Below are positions 1 through 11,630 of a stretch of DNA of 64,000 nt, piece by piece. The translations under genes were made by a program, and so were the position numbers. Source of the DNA: Phanerochaete sordida (taxonomy: Eukaryota > Basidiomycota > Agaricomycetes > Polyporales > Phanerochaetaceae); the NCBI GenBank assembly GCA_019973155.2, contig BPQB01000090.1:1-64000 (forward strand), read 5' to 3'. Each line of letters starts with the position of its first letter. Within the stretch, counting starts at the first letter, position 1. The notes under the pieces are model-generated. The model saw nothing but the letters and a program-made list of their open reading frames with translations. It was not told the DNA's origin and did no database searches.

Positions 1-3000
1 GTATACCAAGTTTCATGTCAATCGGAGCAGTAGAACGCTCGGGGCAGAAAAAAGTCTCAATGTAGAAAAGCTCTCAAAGTGCTGGTCTGAATTGGAACGA
101 TGTCTTCACTTCATTCAGAAATCGTAACTTGCCCATCGGTGTCAGGTCCTTGTGCTATCCACTGCTGCCTGATTGAACAGCATCGTTGAATATTCTGACG
201 AAAAATCTTTGCAAAACCGTAGCTGGTGGTGTGCGAGGTTGCGTCTTCGTCGGAATGTACTAAGTGCTTTTCATTAGAATCTGCAGTCACCGTGATTTTG
301 ACGACTATTTGTTCCGTACAAATTTATACCTTAAAGGGTACCACAATGTCACGCATAAATCCTCTGACTCTGCTCAGGGCCTTGTACCCTCGACATACCG
401 CAGCAGTATGCCAGGATGTGGATTAATACTTCATATCTTTTGATCAAAAATGCTGCCCAGCAATTTCCTTGCTCTTGACAGCCTATACTCGCACTAAAAC
501 CTGGCACAGAGCCAGTGGCACAGAGATGGGTCTGTGCATCGCAGACACGCGCTGTTGCCGCAGAACCGTCTAGGATAGCATGATTGAATTGTGCAGCATC
601 ATAGCTTCTCATCTGTGGGTTTCTATTCTGCGACTGCTGCCCGTCATGCTCGCTGTGACCAGCGTCACTACTCCTTGCGCCGTTTATGGCAATGTTTTGT
701 ACGGAACAAACAGCCGTCGAAATCACGGCGACTGCAGATTCGGCTGAAAAGCACTGTAGACGAGTTTCGGTCGTGGAAGTCGGCCTTGGAGCGGCCCAGG
801 CGTGCCAGCGCTCGGCTTGAACCTTTGTGGCGCCCGGCATCGTGGCCGCCGGGCGCTCGCGCATGCCACGAGACGTGCCGGCGCGGACCCGTTCCCGGAG
901 TCGCGCGCTCTGCCTTATGCAACCACCACCACCAGTCCGTCTGCTGCTACCATCTTCGCATATCTAACATCATGCACCAAGCTGCAAGCTGTCCATATTT
1001 GCTGCGAGAGATATTATGCGGAAGGTAGTACCGCTGTGTGGGCCAGGTGTGGCAGTATTTGTCTCAACATGTGTGCTCCATGTTGAACGGTGTGTCAGCA
1101 AGATCGCTCTCCGCATAGCTCAAGTTAACATTAAGACGCGATAGAGCTAAGTAAAAGTATATTGGACGGTAGGGGGCTCAAGGACGCATTCAGGTATACG
1201 TTGGAAAAGCTCGTGGTACGTGTCCTTCCAATATTAATCTAGTGCTTTGCTTCCTTCTGTTGTCCTTCTGACGCGAATATGGGACGCCAGAAATATGCGG
1301 AAGCCGGCATGAGCTCTCAGTAATACGATGTAGTAACGAAAGAGCCTCAACACATGAAGGCTGCGCTTCATCCAGACGCCGCGGCACATCAGAAACCCGT
1401 GTCAACAGTCAGTGTCCGAAATCAGGAGGAAGCCGCATGACGAGAGTGAGAAGGCAGGAAATGCCAAAACTGGGCCCTCAAATATTGCTAGAGGAAATCG
1501 AAGACGTCACGCTGAGGTCAAACGCTGATACCTCTAAATCGTCGCCAGCATCGGTACGTACCCGTATGCATCACGGTATGACGGCCGCTCATCGATGGCG
1601 GGCCGAAGTCACTGAGAAGGCTTATATACATTGCAACAGATGATCACGGACCTGGTGCGTATTCTTGCCTTCCTTGATTTCAGTTGAACTCAGCGACGCG
1701 CCTCTAGCTTGGAGCTAATCAATCAGGTGCGCCTAGTCCAGTCCCGTCATTCCTGCTATCTTTGATGCGACCTGTGGGTGCGTATGTACAGCCGTTTAGC
1801 GAGTCAGAAGATCAAGGTGACCAGTCCGAACGCCGCACGGGGACGGAGAATAGACCAATCATGCCGAAAGTATGTCTCCGCGTCGCTTTCAGGTGCCGAC
1901 GCTGATGCATACTGACAGGACACTTCAGATGCAGGCCGTCCAGCTGTGGCATTCCTGCGCATATAGTCAACCCCTTTCCTTTAGAAGGTCGATCCACGCC
2001 GCAGGTGCAAACCGCGGGGCGCTGACGGATCGGCAGATAACGCAGAGACCATGCGCCATATAGTACGCACACCCATTCGCTCCTGTGAGCCCGCGCTCAT
2101 GGCCTCTACAGTCTTTCATGGCCACGTGCGGCGGTCGCAAGATATAGAGCGATAACTCTAGGAGATCCCGGATGTCAAGAGCGTGCAGACGCGGCGGTTT
2201 CCGTCGTTCGTCGGCAATGTAGGGGTGGCGTACCGCCTCAGCACTAGAGGTAATACAGGGCGGTGCGCGCAAAGCACGAGCTTGCACTGACCCAAGAGCC
2301 CAACGAGTCTCACAGATACTCTCCGCCTTCGCTCGGGCCATGGGGCCCGTTCGAGCCACGGAAAATGTCTACACCGAAAATGCGGTATCGGCAGTCCTGT
2401 CGGGTGAGGCTCGAGCGAGGCCAGCAGTGGCACTGGGGGTAAAATCAATCCGGTGCTGCCGCTCTCCTTAGAAGCCGGCGGAACAAGTTCATTTCCGGTG
2501 CTGCGTGCTGCGTGGGCTCTTTCAGGCCGCTGTCTTAAGTCTATCCTCTTGTTGTACGCGGTGTCATGTAGGTCTGAGACGCTTCAAATTTTCATGGACA
2601 ACATGGCATTTCTGGGCCGACGAGAGCGACAAGGATCGATGATTGTGTTTTTTTTTTTCCTACTCCTCAGTATTACTACCCATCCTAGTAATCTAACCGA
2701 TCATGAATTCTGCAATCAGTCCTTTGGCACGTGGACATTCTCAGTAGAATGGACGAAAGAGAGATGCTTAATTAGCTTGGCGGGCTCTTCTTGTCGTCTT
2801 CATTCCGGTCCATGCCGCGTACATGAGTCGACATCTGTACAGCCATGGCCAGGGTCCTGTACACGGTTACAGACATGATCGCAGGTGTAGGGCCTTTTGG
2901 CGCAAAATATGTTCAGTGGGGTTGAACGGTTGGCTGATGAGCAATACATCGCACGAAGAGTGGCTCTGCCACGGCATGGGCGGCGCGCGTGTACCACAGC

Positions 3001-3410
3001 GCAATCTTTTACAAGCGTAGTACGTTCCAAACATACAAGATAATATTACATATGGGTTTTCCGTAGAGAATACGCGGTATATCACTTATATTCTCTGTGG
3101 TCCGGTGAAAGACTATGCACACCACCTGATATACCGTTCGCAAGCTCTGTGGGAAGTTGTCAGCTGTCTGCAGCCCAGTAGTCCTTTGTCTACCCTGGTC
3201 ACATCCCACTCCTGATTGAAGACACGAGGAAAGGGGGCAACGATGTCTTAATGGGTCTAAGTTTTATCACCGTAGGTTAGAGATTGATTTTCCAAGCTGC
3301 GAAGCTGTCGCACGTCGTACAAGCAAGGCAGACATGCAACGAAGCGCCTGAGCTTCACACGAGTCATCGCCTCGCCATCGCACATTATCTTGTATCACCA
3401 GAGTCTCTGT
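1..3410. other. Gene-free stretch
   Basis: I find no ORF here with a recognisable domain, no believable exon chain and no RNA gene. The open frames are short and overlap on both strands. The only structure I see is an imperfect inverted repeat (about 240-345 against 665-790), listed separately. A poly-T run lies near 2650. The stretch could hold decayed sequence or the distal promoter of the gene starting at 3495. Confidence 0.5.
240..790. repeat. Imperfect inverted repeat with about 320-bp spacer
   Basis: The segment around 265-330 on the plus strand resembles the reverse complement of about 690-755. Both contain the shared blocks GAATCTGCAGTC and TTTGTTCCGTACAAA. Read in the matching frames both give a peptide of the form ESAV.VI.T..CSVQ. 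Many of the differences between arms are C/T or G/A transitions. It may be a fold-back remnant of a duplicated sequence. No flanking target duplication was identified, so the outer borders are approximate. Confidence 0.5.
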
Positions 3411-3411
3411 C

Positions 3412-3419
3412 TATAAAAG
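3412..3419 (+). promoter_or_regulatory. TATA box of the C2HC gene copy A
   Basis: The motif TATAAAAG lies 83 bp upstream of the chosen ATG at 3495, a usual distance for a fungal TATA promoter. It is the best TATA match in this intergenic region. Confidence 0.45.
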
Positions 3420-3494
3420 CAGACTACCGATGGTAGACAAAACTGTGTGGCCGGTACCCCACTCAGCTCAGCTCTCCCTAGCACGCACTCATTC

Positions 3495-4772
3495 ATGCGA
3501 CTCACCTCCAAACCCAGGCGCCTCCCGTGGTACCAACAACACTTCGAGCAATATCCTAAGTCCAGCCCTACTGCCTTCTCCCGCTCTGGAAAACGAAGGG
3601 TTTGGTGCAAGGAATGTTTCAAAATGCAGCTGGAGATGGATAAGCACGAAATAGAAGAGAGCGCCACGTCCAACATGCCGCTCGAAAGCAAAGCCTCCAC
3701 CCACGATATCATCACTGCGAAATGTGAGCCTGATGTTTGTGCAAAATCGAGCATTTGATGATGATGTCTGCGTATCTGTAGTACGGAGCTCTTCCTGTCT
3801 CCAAGGAGGTTGGTTCGAAGATCGCGCGTGCAACTGCCTCAGGCACCTGCGCGACTGCGAGCGACAGCCCCGAGAGGTTAGAGAACGCGCCCGTAAAGAA
3901 CACGAGACACGCCACCTTGCGCCACGTAGAGTCACCGCTCGCCGACCCAATGACGCCGTCCGCGCGGCTGACTCCAGCGCCGACCCCGTCGCCGAGGGAG
4001 GGCCGCTGAGTAACACAGCCGAAGAGCCCCGCCCCCTCCCTGGCCCAGAGGATCAGCCGAACACACTTCACCGCGACCCGTCGCCCATTCTCTCGGCCCA
4101 TCATGTCCCCATCCCGGTCCGCGTGCCGCCTGAGATGCAGCACCAGATGCCTGTGACGGCCTGGTACTGCGAGGCGCCTCCGCCGCAGCCGACATCGAGT
4201 CCGCAGAACGTCTGGCAAGATACGCAGGATGCCGTGTTCGAGAGCCCCGAGACCTTCGTGGCTATCACGAGCGATACGTTACCCTCGACGTCCTTGGGAG
4301 CTACATGGGATCCCCAGGGTTCCATTTTCGCGGATTTCTTGTCGGAGCCGCCCGCGGATGCCAGCGTGACGGTCCCAAACGTCGTGCACACGCGCTGGTC
4401 TCCCAGCCGACCGCAGGGACTCTATCAGACCGGTCAACAAAGCTTCAGTTGGACCGTATGTAGCAGCCACACCTACACTGCACCATCCATTGACGAATAT
4501 ACTCCACAGGAGGGGGGTGAAGAGCCCAGATGGTTCCCGCTCCACGTCAACGGAACATACGCGCTGCAGCTCTGCTCCGCCCTTGATCCAATGTCGCGGA
4601 GCTTCGCCGCGTCCCCATCGTTGGTATTGTTCGCGGACGATCTTACGCGCTATATCGTAGATGGAACTGTGAGTACTTGAGTGGGAAGGGCATTTCTACG
4701 TTAATGACACCCTTGCCCGGATAGGTGCTATACCCTGCCTCCTTCGCATCCTTCGGCGTTGCGTTTGAATGA
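3495..4772 (+). CDS. C2HC-type (BED-like) zinc-finger protein, copy A
   Basis: Three exons (3495-3723, 3782-4668, 4725-4772) give 387 residues. The first ATG in frame is at 3495; the frame is open further upstream but has only a GTG there. Residues about 11-42 have a W..HF.. segment followed by VWCKEC. Across the first intron follows HLRDCERQP with VRERAR just after, so the pattern is C-x2-C then H-x3-C about 50 residues on, like a BED-type finger. The rest is Pro/Ser-rich, low-complexity and unrecognised. A paralogue at 21370 has the same W/HF, WCK.C and HLRDCE.QP..VRERAR blocks and the first intron at the same place. A nucleic-acid-binding role is inference only. The neighbour downstream is VPS25 on the other strand. 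Confidence 0.6.
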
Positions 4773-5093
4773 GGGTTCAGGAGTTTTGGGTGCTATCGGA
4801 CCAAGGTCCGTGGATGCCGGGTTTGCTGGGATATTCGGTACCGTTGTTTGGTCGTACCTCTTCGTCTCTTTCGCCGTACTTCCCCAGGTGTTACACCTTG
4901 TTGGATCGGTCCTTCTCCCTTTGCGTAGTATGCCGTGCATGAGCTAGCGGCATACCATTGCTGCAGCTTGAGCTCTTGTTTCGACTCGACTCGTTTCTGT
5001 GATACAGTCCATTATACAATAATATATGATACAGCGGGGTATCGTGTAGTCATACTTGCAGCAGCAGGAGCGTGTAGCCTCCTCTGGTCGGCT

Positions 5094-5894
5094 CTACCTG
5101 CTGCTGTTGCCGGGCAGGAGCCGCACGCCCTCGCCGTCAGCGACCGAGATGATCTGCGCGCGACTCGTCTTCGCGAGGACCGATATCGCCTTCCGGAGCA
5201 GCGTCATGGGTATCCCCGAGAGCTGAGACGGCACAGGCGGCTCGATAATTTCGTAGAACGTGAGGATCGTGTTCAGCTGGCCCGTGGCATCCGCCTGTAT
5301 CAATGTCAGCACGCGCTTTGACAGCTACGGCGCAGCGCACGTACCCAGCCATGCAGCACCTCTGCCCACTCCTCCGGAGTCCGCCAGTACAGCAGAACGG
5401 ACCGTGTCTGGCGTGCGGGCTCGTACACCGCCCTGTTCTTCTCGACCATGTCCGTTATGATGTGCTCAAGGTGGCTTGGCAGCAGTCGTCCTGAGTCCAC
5501 GCATTGAGGCTTCGAGCGCAATTTTATGGACAGGGCAAGGCTTACTGTGTATCTGCTCGTTCCTTAGGATCTCGTCCCAGTCGTTCCCCGCGACCTCCGC
5601 ATCCTCGACACGCAGCATGAAGAGGCGGCGGTGCCGCGCGTACGACAATATGAGCTTCGTCCAATGCTCGGTCACGACTGCTTGTGTGTTCGGATTAGGC
5701 TGCTGTCTGGCAGAGGGCTCATAAGTTGCACGTGTCGGGACAGGATAGCATGTACGAACGTGAAGAATGGCGGTGCGGAGTGTATGGACGGCAGCAGGTA
5801 CCCTATATCCTGATTAGTCGCTATCCTAGCATTTGGGGCGGCACACGAGCGTACCCGACGGCGTTGTTCGTGGTGCAAGCGTTGGAGCAGACAT
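5094..5894 (-). CDS. VPS25: ESCRT-II subunit Vps25
   Basis: Vps25 is part of the ESCRT-II complex, which sorts ubiquitinated membrane proteins into multivesicular endosomes. Five exons (5855-5894, 5760-5802, 5546-5706, 5345-5490, 5094-5294) encode 196 residues, close to the usual 175-205. Recognisable blocks in order are YLLPSIHSAPPFFT at the N terminus, WTKLILSYARHRRLF, then TRSVLLYWRTPEEWAEVL, and the C-terminal RAQIISVADGEGVR. These are typical of the two winged-helix domains of the family. The start at 5894 opens a short first exon; the two 5' exons are only about 40 nt each, so the first splice is the least certain part. It is convergent with the C2HC gene. Confidence 0.9.
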
Positions 5895-6338
5895 GGCGGA
5901 TAGTGGTAGTCTGGAAGTGCCAGTCCGTCTAGGGTGGGTGAAGGTGGGCAAGCAGGTGGTGGTGGTCGTCTGAAGTCATCGCGATCCAGGGCGCCTGATC
6001 TATGGGCTGTGGACGCCTGTGTAACTCCGGCGTAATTACCGAACATCCGAATACAGCTGGCGGCTTGTGACACAGGGCAGCAAAAATATCCTTGAGAGCG
6101 TGATAAAATATTCATCATCCTGGAGGGTAAGTGGACGGATCATGTCTCGTTTCGTTACTTGTCTGGTCCTACAGAGGTAGATAGGTACTGTACATGCTCT
6201 AGAATATGTCATGGCGCTGAGGTCCAATAACCCAAGGGAGAGACTACACAACCGGGTGATAATACATAGATGGAGCTGGGTGGCGAGGGTACGGAAAAGG
6301 GCTAGGTTATATATGGGATATCTTCTGCGAATAAGTAT

Positions 6339-7251
6339 TCAATTTTGGGACATGGGCGAGACCTCGGAATCTTCGAGAGGCGCAGGAGCGAGGGAAAGCA
6401 TGGGCGACGGTGCCGGAGACTGCTTGATTTCGGGCTCGTCCGACGATACCCGCAGTCGTTTCAGACAGGGTTCGCAGTCGGAGCAGTCGGAGCAGTACGA
6501 GAGCTCGCTTCGGCACGGTGAGGGTGACCGCTGCGGGGGGGAAGCGGGAGACGATGGCCGCGACGGCGATCTCATGAGCTCTGGGAGCGCAGAGACGGCT
6601 GGCGGCGAGATGAGGCTGGAAGCTCTTCAGCTTGCATGGCGGCGGGAACAAGGGGAGGGACTCACTCGGGCTCGTCGTACTTCCGCTTCAGCGAAATGTA
6701 CTTCTGCTGCAGCTCGCAGTTCTCCTTTCGCATTTTGATCGCGTGGTCTCGCGCGAGCCTGGCGAGGCCGACGAGTCCGAGCGACGCGGAGGCATGTACC
6801 GCAGCGCGCTTCCGCCAAACCTCGCAACACGAACGCAGCGAAGCATTCTCCGCGCGGAGCCTGTCGCACTCGGAGGCGGGCGTCGATCCTGGCACCGGGC
6901 TCGGGATCGTGAAGTCGAGGTTTAGCTTGCGGATTGCAGGCGTCATATGTGGCCGCAGGTGATGGGGGATGAGCTGCGGGTCGACTGTCGCTGTCCGTGC
7001 GGTCAGAGCGGGATGATGGGCGAATCAATATTACGCACTTATGGTGAATGCAACTCGACATGAGGGGCAGAAGTGTTGTTGAGTGAATGGTTGCACGTTA
7101 CGGACGACCTTGACGATGCACTCGTGACAGAAGACGTGCCCTGAGACCATCGTCAGCGCTAGTTACACACGACGTCCGTTGGCCAACACTTACCGCATGG
7201 AAGCGCTGCGGGCGTGCGGAGCACGTTGAGGCAGATGAGGCAGGTTGGCAT
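6339..7251 (-). CDS. RING finger / coiled-coil protein 1
   Basis: Four exons (7194-7251, 7039-7140, 6666-6990, 6339-6624) give 256 residues. The N terminus is a complete C3HC4 RING: C4, C7, C19, H21, C24, C27, C44, C47, with the first intron falling inside LPCGH. A coiled-coil-like stretch rich in Leu/Arg/Glu follows (about residues 90-160, ending LKRKYDE), then a Ser/Pro-rich tail with a short CSDCSDCEPC cluster. RING proteins are usually E3 ubiquitin ligases; the substrate is unknown. The layout matches two other genes at 22716 and 24505. The last intron is the least certain: its acceptor was chosen because it alone keeps the reading frame. Confidence 0.7.
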
Positions 7252-8140
7252 AGCGGAGAACCTTGCGGATTCTCGGAGGCGTGCGGGGTGCGATGCACTG
7301 GAATAGTTGCGAAGGAATAGCTTGGGTGGAGCACATTTACCGCACGATACAGGCTTTATACCTGCCACCCCCAGCGGACTCCGGAGGCGACAGGTATCGC
7401 TGGGACCCGAAGTCTGCCGGAATGATACCACGGACGCACCTTGCAGCGATACGCAAGGAACAAGGCATCATAGAACGTGCACAACGGATCCAGATGCATA
7501 CCGCATAGAGGGGCACTGCTGCAGACACTGGGGTGCGCGCGGTGGGGCACCTCGTCTGGGTGCACCGACGCTCGAACCCGAGCGGTCTAGAAAGGCTCCT
7601 CGTCGGACAGCGCCACGCAGGAAATCCTGCGCACAAAATCGCAGAAATCTCGTTCTTGAACCTCTGAAGCCTACGACCTGTATCAGCGACCATATACCGA
7701 CGCAATGAATGACACAAAACCTAGCGCATTCGTGTTGGGTAAAGGAAAGACAGCACTCGGTGTCTGTCGGTGTCGGCTTACGCTGCGCGGACGGCGGCCC
7801 AGACCGTGGCTCGAACGCGGCTAATTCACGGACTGTGGTTATCCGGTCAATATGTCCAAATACGGAGCATATATTGTTACTCTTAGCTTATCAGCCGTAA
7901 ACCCTGCCAATATTGCCCATGATCCTTGCCAGCGTCCTTCAGCGTCCCGCCCGGTGGCAGGTGACTGGCGATGTTTCAGAAGGTGCACGCACCTCAGTGT
8001 TGCGGCGCCAGATTCTCAGGACGGAGATGTCGACCGGGCGGCCAAGGAGCTTTGTGCGATTTTGTGCCTCATGAGCTGTATATAGACCGTGAACACAACT
8101 TCCAAGAAGACCGCTCAGCCCCCGTCCTCGATTCACGACT
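7252..8140. other. Intergenic, divergent promoters
   Basis: Shared upstream region of the RING gene (minus) and the first nitronate monooxygenase (plus). Open frames on both strands lack recognisable domains. Nothing else is seen. Confidence 0.5.
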
Positions 8141-9421
8141 ATGCCCACCATTACTACGCCTGTGACTGAGCTTTTCAAGATCCAGCACCCTATAATATGT
8201 GCAGGTAGGCTGCATACGTCGTCTGAAGGTATCCGCGCATGCTGATGATTGGAACGATAGGGATGGATCGCGCCAGTGGTCCCGAGCTCGCCGCTGCAGT
8301 CACGAACGCGGGCGGCCTGGGCTGCCTTGGAGGCATCCGACACAGTCCTGAACAGCTCAGGGAAGCGGTACGCGCATCCGTGCACTACGCCTACGTCACC
8401 CCTTCACGATTTGCTCCCGTGTAGATCAGGAAGCTAAAGTCAAAGCTCGCCAACCCCAACGCGCTGTTCGGCGTGGATCTGCTCATTGCACAGGTCGGCG
8501 GGAACGCGCGCAAGACGAACTACGACTATAACAAGGGCCGGCTTGCGGAGTACATTGACCTCCTGATCGAGGAGAAGGTCGCACTCTTCGTGTGCGCCGT
8601 GGGAGTGCCGCCACAGTGGGTCGTCGAACGGCTGCACGGTGCCGGCATCCTGGTGATGAACGTGAGTTGCGAACCTTGGGCGCAGCTTGAATGCCTCTCA
8701 CCCGCATAAACCTTAGATGGTCGGCCATCCCAAGCACGTTGCGAAGGCGTTGCAGTCCGGGGTCGACCTGATCTGCGCGCAGGCGGGCGAAGCGGGCGGG
8801 CACACCGGTGATGTGCCTGCATCCCTGCTCGTCCCCGCGTGCGCGGACGCGATCAAGGGGCACAAGTCGCCGCTGACTGGGAAGCAGATCGGCTTGGTCG
8901 GCGCGGGCGCGATCTACGATGGACGCGGGCTCGCGGCGAACCTCGCGTGGGGCGCCCAGGCCGTCTGGGTCGGCACGCGCTTCGTGGCGAGCGTCGAGGC
9001 CGGCGCGCCGCAGGTGCACAAGAATCTCGTGGTCAAAGCCGGCTGGGAGGATACCGCGCGCACGCTCATTTTCACCGGACGACCTGCGAGGGTGTTTAAG
9101 ACGCCGTACGTTCGGGACTGGTTAGTGGTCTGCGCCTTTGTCAGCCCAGGCCAGGTCATTGACGCTATCATGGTTCACAGGGAAGAGAACCGCCAGGCCG
9201 AAATCAAAGACCTGACTTCTCGAGGCATTGTGCCAGCAGATGGCTTTGCGCGTCCGGTCACTTCAAATGGCATGGACACGGAGCCGTACCCCATGGGGAG
9301 GGTTGCAGCAGTGATCGACGAGATTCTCCCCGCCAAAACGATTGTAGAGAAAATGGTCAGGGAAGCCGTAGAAGTCTTGCGTGTTGGAGGTGCCATGGTC
9401 ACCATTAGGACCAAGCTTTGA
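8141..9421 (+). CDS. Nitronate monooxygenase (2-nitropropane dioxygenase family), copy 1
   Basis: An FMN-dependent enzyme that oxidises alkyl nitronates such as propionate-3-nitronate, a toxic plant or microbial nitro-compound, to the carbonyl and nitrite. Five exons (8141-8204, 8261-8367, 8425-8661, 8717-9120, 9181-9421) give 350 residues. Family marks are the N-terminal PVTELFKIQHPII, the block AAAVTNAGGLG, and AQAGEAGGHTGD, which binds FMN phosphate and carries the His expected to be catalytic. Then come GAGAIYDGRG and AVWVGTRFVAS. The copy at 9817 encodes exactly the same length. Three introns are at shared positions; the intron at 9121-9180 is absent from copy 2. Natural substrate cannot be told from sequence. 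Confidence 0.9.
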
Positions 9422-9816
9422 CATCTGGTTCCCTCCTCTTCATCTCATAATGGCATCCCTTGTTACGAGTCTCGACAAAGTGTGTGGTCGTGCGCTGCAT
9501 TTGAAACCCCTATTCTCGGATATTTGTCGTCAGCAATGCAGTCATCATCTGCCGATGTCGGTATTCCCATTCCTGTGTGTGCCGTCTGCAGCCAGCGACT
9601 TTGGAGAGCAGCCGCAGCGATGTGCAGAGCACCTGAAACTGCAAATGGCTGAGAATCACATGGCAAGCGCCTCCACGTCCGCTGCGCCCAATGATCATCA
9701 CGCTCAGGTCGCCGGAGGCTCGGGGCCTCACCGTGACCGAGGAAGCTACATAAACCTCTGTCTGCCCTCGCCCGTCGTCTACTCTCCCCCTCGTCTCCTG
9801 CGCCATCCTCATCAAC
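9422..9816. other. Intergenic between the two monooxygenase genes
   Basis: A 395-bp spacer holding the 3' UTR of copy 1 and the promoter of copy 2. The last 60 bases before the start codon are C/T-rich, common for fungal 5' UTRs. No other gene seen. Confidence 0.5.
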
Positions 9817-11086
9817 ATGTCTGTCATCACTACGCCCGTCACCGAGCTCTTCGGTATCAAGCACCCCGTCCTTCTGGCGGGTACGTGTGTCGTGCGCCGG
9901 TGGGAACCATGGACTGATCAGGCTCGTGTTTCTAGGCATGAACGTCGCTGCCGGCCCCGAACTCGCAGCTGCTGTCACGAACGCAGGAGGCCTGGGTGTC
10001 ATTGGAGGCGTCGGTTACACACCGAAGGTCCTCCGGTCCCAGGTATGTCGTCACATGCACCGCACTAGCGTAGCTGCGCTCATCGTCCGACCCTGTAGAT
10101 TCATGCCATCAAGAAGGACCTTCACGACAAGAACGCACCATTTGGTGTTGACCTGCTGCTTCCCGCAGTTGGCGGCAATGCGCGCAAGACTAACGTACGT
10201 TCAATGGCTGAGATTTCTGTGCGGCAAATGCTCAAGTTACGACTCGCAGTACGATTACACTAAGGGCCAGCTCCCTGACCTCATCGACGTTATCATCGAG
10301 GAGAAGGCGAAGCTCTTCGTGTGTGCCGTCGGTGTTCCCCCACGGTGGGCCGTCGACAAGCTTCACAAGGCCGGCATCCTCGTCATGAACGTGAGTACGC
10401 TCCCATCACACTGCAGTCGCCGGCTGACTGTCGTTGTCTAGATGGTCGGCCACCCGAAGCACGTACCGAAGGCCCTTGAGTCCGGCGTCGACCTCATCTG
10501 CGCGCAGGCAGGAGAGGGCGGTGGACACACCGGTGACGTTCCCGGAACCATCCTCATCCCCGCCTGCGTCGACGCTGTCCGTGGACACAAGTCCCCGCTG
10601 ACGGGCGGACCCGTGTACGTCATCGGCGCGGGTGCGGTGTACGACGGTCGCAGCCTCGCGGCGAACCTCTCGTGGGGCGCGGAGGCCGTCTGGGTCGGCA
10701 CGCGCTTCGTTGCGAGCGTAGAGGCGGGCGCACCCAAGGCGCACAAGGAGGCGGTGCTCTCCGCGAGCTACGAGGACGCAGTCACGACGCTCATCTACAC
10801 CGGCCGTCCGCTCCGCGTGCGCCGCACGCCATACGTCGACGACTGGAACAACAACCGCCAGCAGGAGATCAAGGAGCTCACCGCCAAGGGCATCCTCCCG
10901 CACGAGCACGAGCTCGAGAAGCACCCCGAGAAGTCCCTCGAGGGCCGCACGTTCCTCATTGGCCGTGTTTCTGCGCTTATCCACGAGGTCCTCCCTGCGA
11001 AGACCATCACCGAGAACATGGTCAACGACGCTGCGAGGATCATCCAGGCCAACGCAGCCAAGGTCAAGGTGCAGGCCAAGCTCTAG
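9817..11086 (+). CDS. Nitronate monooxygenase, copy 2
   Basis: Tandem paralogue of the gene at 8141, also 350 residues, from exons 9817-9880, 9936-10042, 10099-10194, 10250-10390 and 10442-11086. It keeps MNVAAGPELAAAVTNAGGLG, AQAGEGGGHTGD, IGAGAVYDGR and EAVWVGTRFVAS, so the FMN site and expected catalytic His are present. It has an intron at 10195-10249, before YDYTKGQ, that copy 1 lacks, and lacks the copy 1 intron before the C-terminal exon. Both copies look intact. It uses C-ending codons more strongly than copy 1, which may mean higher expression, though that is inference. Confidence 0.92.
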
Positions 11087-11630
11087 GCGACTGTTGGTCA
11101 AAATTCGGAGTGTTGGATATTTCTTATTTGTTTATTGCACGGATCTTCTCCCAGTAGCCATTCCTCGACTGTATACCTATAACTGATACTGTAGATAACT
11201 GATACATCTACCACTGCATCATAGCATGTCCGATTCAGCTCGTTTGACTTCGACCTCCAAGTTGGCACGACTTCCTCAGTCTACTTCGGTATTGCTGCAT
11301 GAATCTTTTCGCACGAATTGGACGATGAAAATGCCGCTCCAAAGAAGCAGAGCTGCCGGCGCAACCCTAACCTGAAAGGATTCGAACCAACGCTCACGTG
11401 ATCCATTCCAGTCGCGTCCCTGGTGGCGGGCGCTCACATCTCCTATATCTTCCCGCTGTGGCCGTCTCGCTTTATCCGCTCTGCGACGTCCTCTCTCTTG
11501 CAGAGGCTTTGATCCTAGCCGTTGAACTTATGCTATAACCTAAAGGCCTTTTATTCTGAACGAAACAGGTGCGAGATATCGTCCGTCGCTCTCCTTTCTT
11601 GATCTGAAGAGACCACAGGACGACACACCC
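11087..11630. other. Intergenic
   Basis: Holds the 3' UTR of the monooxygenase and the promoter of the PACT-domain gene. A tRNA-like T-loop match near 11380 was examined and rejected. Nothing else seen. Confidence 0.5.

Noticed and set aside
349..864. 171-codon minus-strand ORF
   Set aside because: No domain, no neighbouring exons, and part of it is one arm of the inverted repeat.
3447..3494. GTG at 3447 as the start of the C2HC gene
   Set aside because: Nuclear fungal genes rarely start at GTG, and an ATG follows in frame at 3495 with a TATA box at a fitting distance.
11365..11450. Possible minus-strand tRNA: GGTTCGAATCC T-loop match
   Set aside because: The bases around the loop do not form a 5-bp T stem, and no matching acceptor or D arm could be built.
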